Of a DNA stretch of 6,863 nucleotides, positions 5,933 to 6,863 are shown piece after piece. A program made the translations under genes and the position numbers. Positions within the stretch are counted from its first letter, which is position 1; each line of letters opens with the position of its first letter. The stretch comes from Gammaproteobacteria bacterium (lineage in GTDB: Bacteria > Pseudomonadota > Gammaproteobacteria > SMWH01): contig SMWH01000107.1 in assembly GCA_004357005.1 (NCBI GenBank), positions 1 through 6,863 on the forward strand, read 5' to 3'. The notes under the pieces were generated by a model that saw only the letters and a list, made by a program, of their open reading frames with translations, did no database searches and had not been told where the DNA came from.

Positions 5933-6863
5933 TCAAGACCCGTGGAACGCGGGGCTCAGCTCCCGGACCGCGGCAACGAGGGCGCTCACATGATCCGGGT
6001 CCACGTCCGGGTGGATGCCATGACCCAGGTTGAACACATGGCCGGACCCCTCGCCGAAGGCTGCGAGAGTGTCCGCCACGGCGTCGCGTATGCGTTCAGG
6101 GGGCGCGTAGAGCACGGCGGGGTCCAGGTTGCCCTGCAGGGCTACGCGGTCGCCGACGCGCTGGCGGGCCTCGTCCAGGGGGGTCGTCCAGTCCAGGCCC
6201 AAAGCGTCGCAGCCCGTGGCCGCCATGTTTTCCAGCCAGGCTCCGCCGCCTTTGGTGAAAAGGATCACGGGGATGCGCTGGCCGTCGTGCTCCCGGGTCA
6301 GACCCGCCACGATCTCGCCCATGGGGGCGAGGGAAAAACGCCGGTACATCTCCGGTGACAGCACGCCGCCCCAGGTATCGAACACCATCAACGCCTGGGC
6401 CCCGGCCGCCACTTGGGCGTTGAGGTAGTCAGTGACCGCCCGGCTCAGGGTGGCCAGCAGGGTTTCCAGGGCGTTCGGGTCCGTGTACATCAAGCCCTTG
6501 ATTTGAGAGAAGTTTTTGGTCGGACCCCCTTCCACCATATAGGTCGCCAGGGTCCAGGGGCTGCCGGCGAAACCGATCAGGGGCACCCGGCCGGCCAGTT
6601 CGCGGCGAATGAGCCGGACCGCCTCCAGGACATAAGCCAGGTCTTCAGTGGGGTCTGGCGCGGCCAAAGCCTTGATGGATCGAGCATCGCGTACGGGTTT
6701 TTCGAAGCGCGGGCCTTCACCTTCGACGAAGTAAAGCCCGAGACCCATGGCGTCCGGGATGGTGAGAATGTCGGAGAACAGGATCGCCGCGTCCAGATCG
6801 AAGCGGTCCAGGGGTTGCAGGGTGACCTCGCAGGCAAGTTCGGGGTTGGTGCACAGATCGAGA
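5933..6863 (-). CDS. hemE: Uroporphyrinogen decarboxylase, partial (N-terminus outside the window)
   Basis: Cytoplasmic enzyme of tetrapyrrole synthesis that removes the four acetate carboxyls of uroporphyrinogen III to give coproporphyrinogen III. The open frame runs in from the right edge, starting LDLCTNPELACEV, and 309 codons are visible; full HemE proteins are about 354 residues, so roughly 45 N-terminal residues (including the arginine-rich substrate-binding segment) lie outside. Clear family motifs in order are DAAILFSDILTIPDAMG (with the catalytic Asp of FSD), GFAGSPWTLATYMVEGG (with the conserved Tyr), FDTWGG, LGLDW, LQGNLDP and NLGHGIHP (with the conserved His). The protein ends SPAFHGS-stop. 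An internal ATG at 6748 is not the start, since conserved sequence continues upstream of it. It lies on the same strand as the copper/DUF1800/DUF1501 operon but 167 bp ahead of it, so it is probably a separate unit. No defects are seen in the visible part. Confidence 0.98.
   Translation of the reverse strand, partial: LDLCTNPELACEVTLQPLDRFDLDAAILFSDILTIPDAMGLGLYFVEGEGPRFEKPVRDARSIKALAAPDPTEDLAYVLEAVRLIRRELAGRVPLIGFAGSPWTLATYMVEGGPTKNFSQIKGLMYTDPNALETLLATLSRAVTDYLNAQVAAGAQALMVFDTWGGVLSPEMYRRFSLAPMGEIVAGLTREHDGQRIPVILFTKGGGAWLENMAATGCDALGLDWTTPLDEARQRVGDRVALQGNLDPAVLYAPPERIRDAVADTLAAFGEGSGHVFNLGHGIHPDVDPDHVSALVAAVRELSPAFHGS

Overview
The window is a GC-rich (roughly 60%), gene-dense bacterial chromosome segment. 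The best lineage clue is the partial hemE at the right edge, whose protein reads like a gammaproteobacterial uroporphyrinogen decarboxylase. A REP-like hairpin repeat at the left edge and secreted proteins with 'G-x-W ... G-Q-G-F' domains fit gammaproteobacteria related to Xanthomonadales or similar marine/environmental groups. This placement is inference; there is no rRNA in the window.

Layout, left to right. Bases 1-173 are non-coding and hold a REP-like palindrome, a 12-bp tandem repeat and further inverted repeats. A plus-strand gene at 174-1235 encodes a Sec-exported isoaspartyl peptidase/L-asparaginase of the Ntn-hydrolase (type 2, EcAIII-like) family with all catalytic residues present. 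It converges on a minus-strand cluster, and the 53-bp gap between them holds a hairpin that may be a terminator. The minus-strand cluster runs from about 5765 down to 1289 in transcription order: two paralogous secreted blue-copper (cupredoxin) proteins, a DUF1800 protein, then a DUF1501 protein. The gaps are 7, 33 and 15 bp, each downstream gene has a clear Shine-Dalgarno sequence, and one ribosome site overlaps the previous stop codon, so this is almost certainly one operon. A 167-bp gap with a possible promoter separates it from hemE (also minus strand, 5' end beyond the window).

How the genes may work together. DUF1501 and DUF1800 proteins are a well-known but functionally uncharacterised gene pair. 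Here both carry twin-arginine-type leaders, while the two upstream partners carry Sec-type leaders and complete type 1 copper ligand sets (His, Cys, His, Met). All four products are therefore predicted to act outside the cytoplasm. The two copper proteins also share an uncharacterised C-terminal beta-rich domain with a conserved cysteine pair. A reasonable inference is an extracytoplasmic redox- or copper-linked system around the DUF1800/DUF1501 pair; the reaction and substrate cannot be read from sequence. HemE and the asparaginase look like unrelated neighbours. The four-gene copper/DUF1800/DUF1501 operon is the most interesting part of the window.
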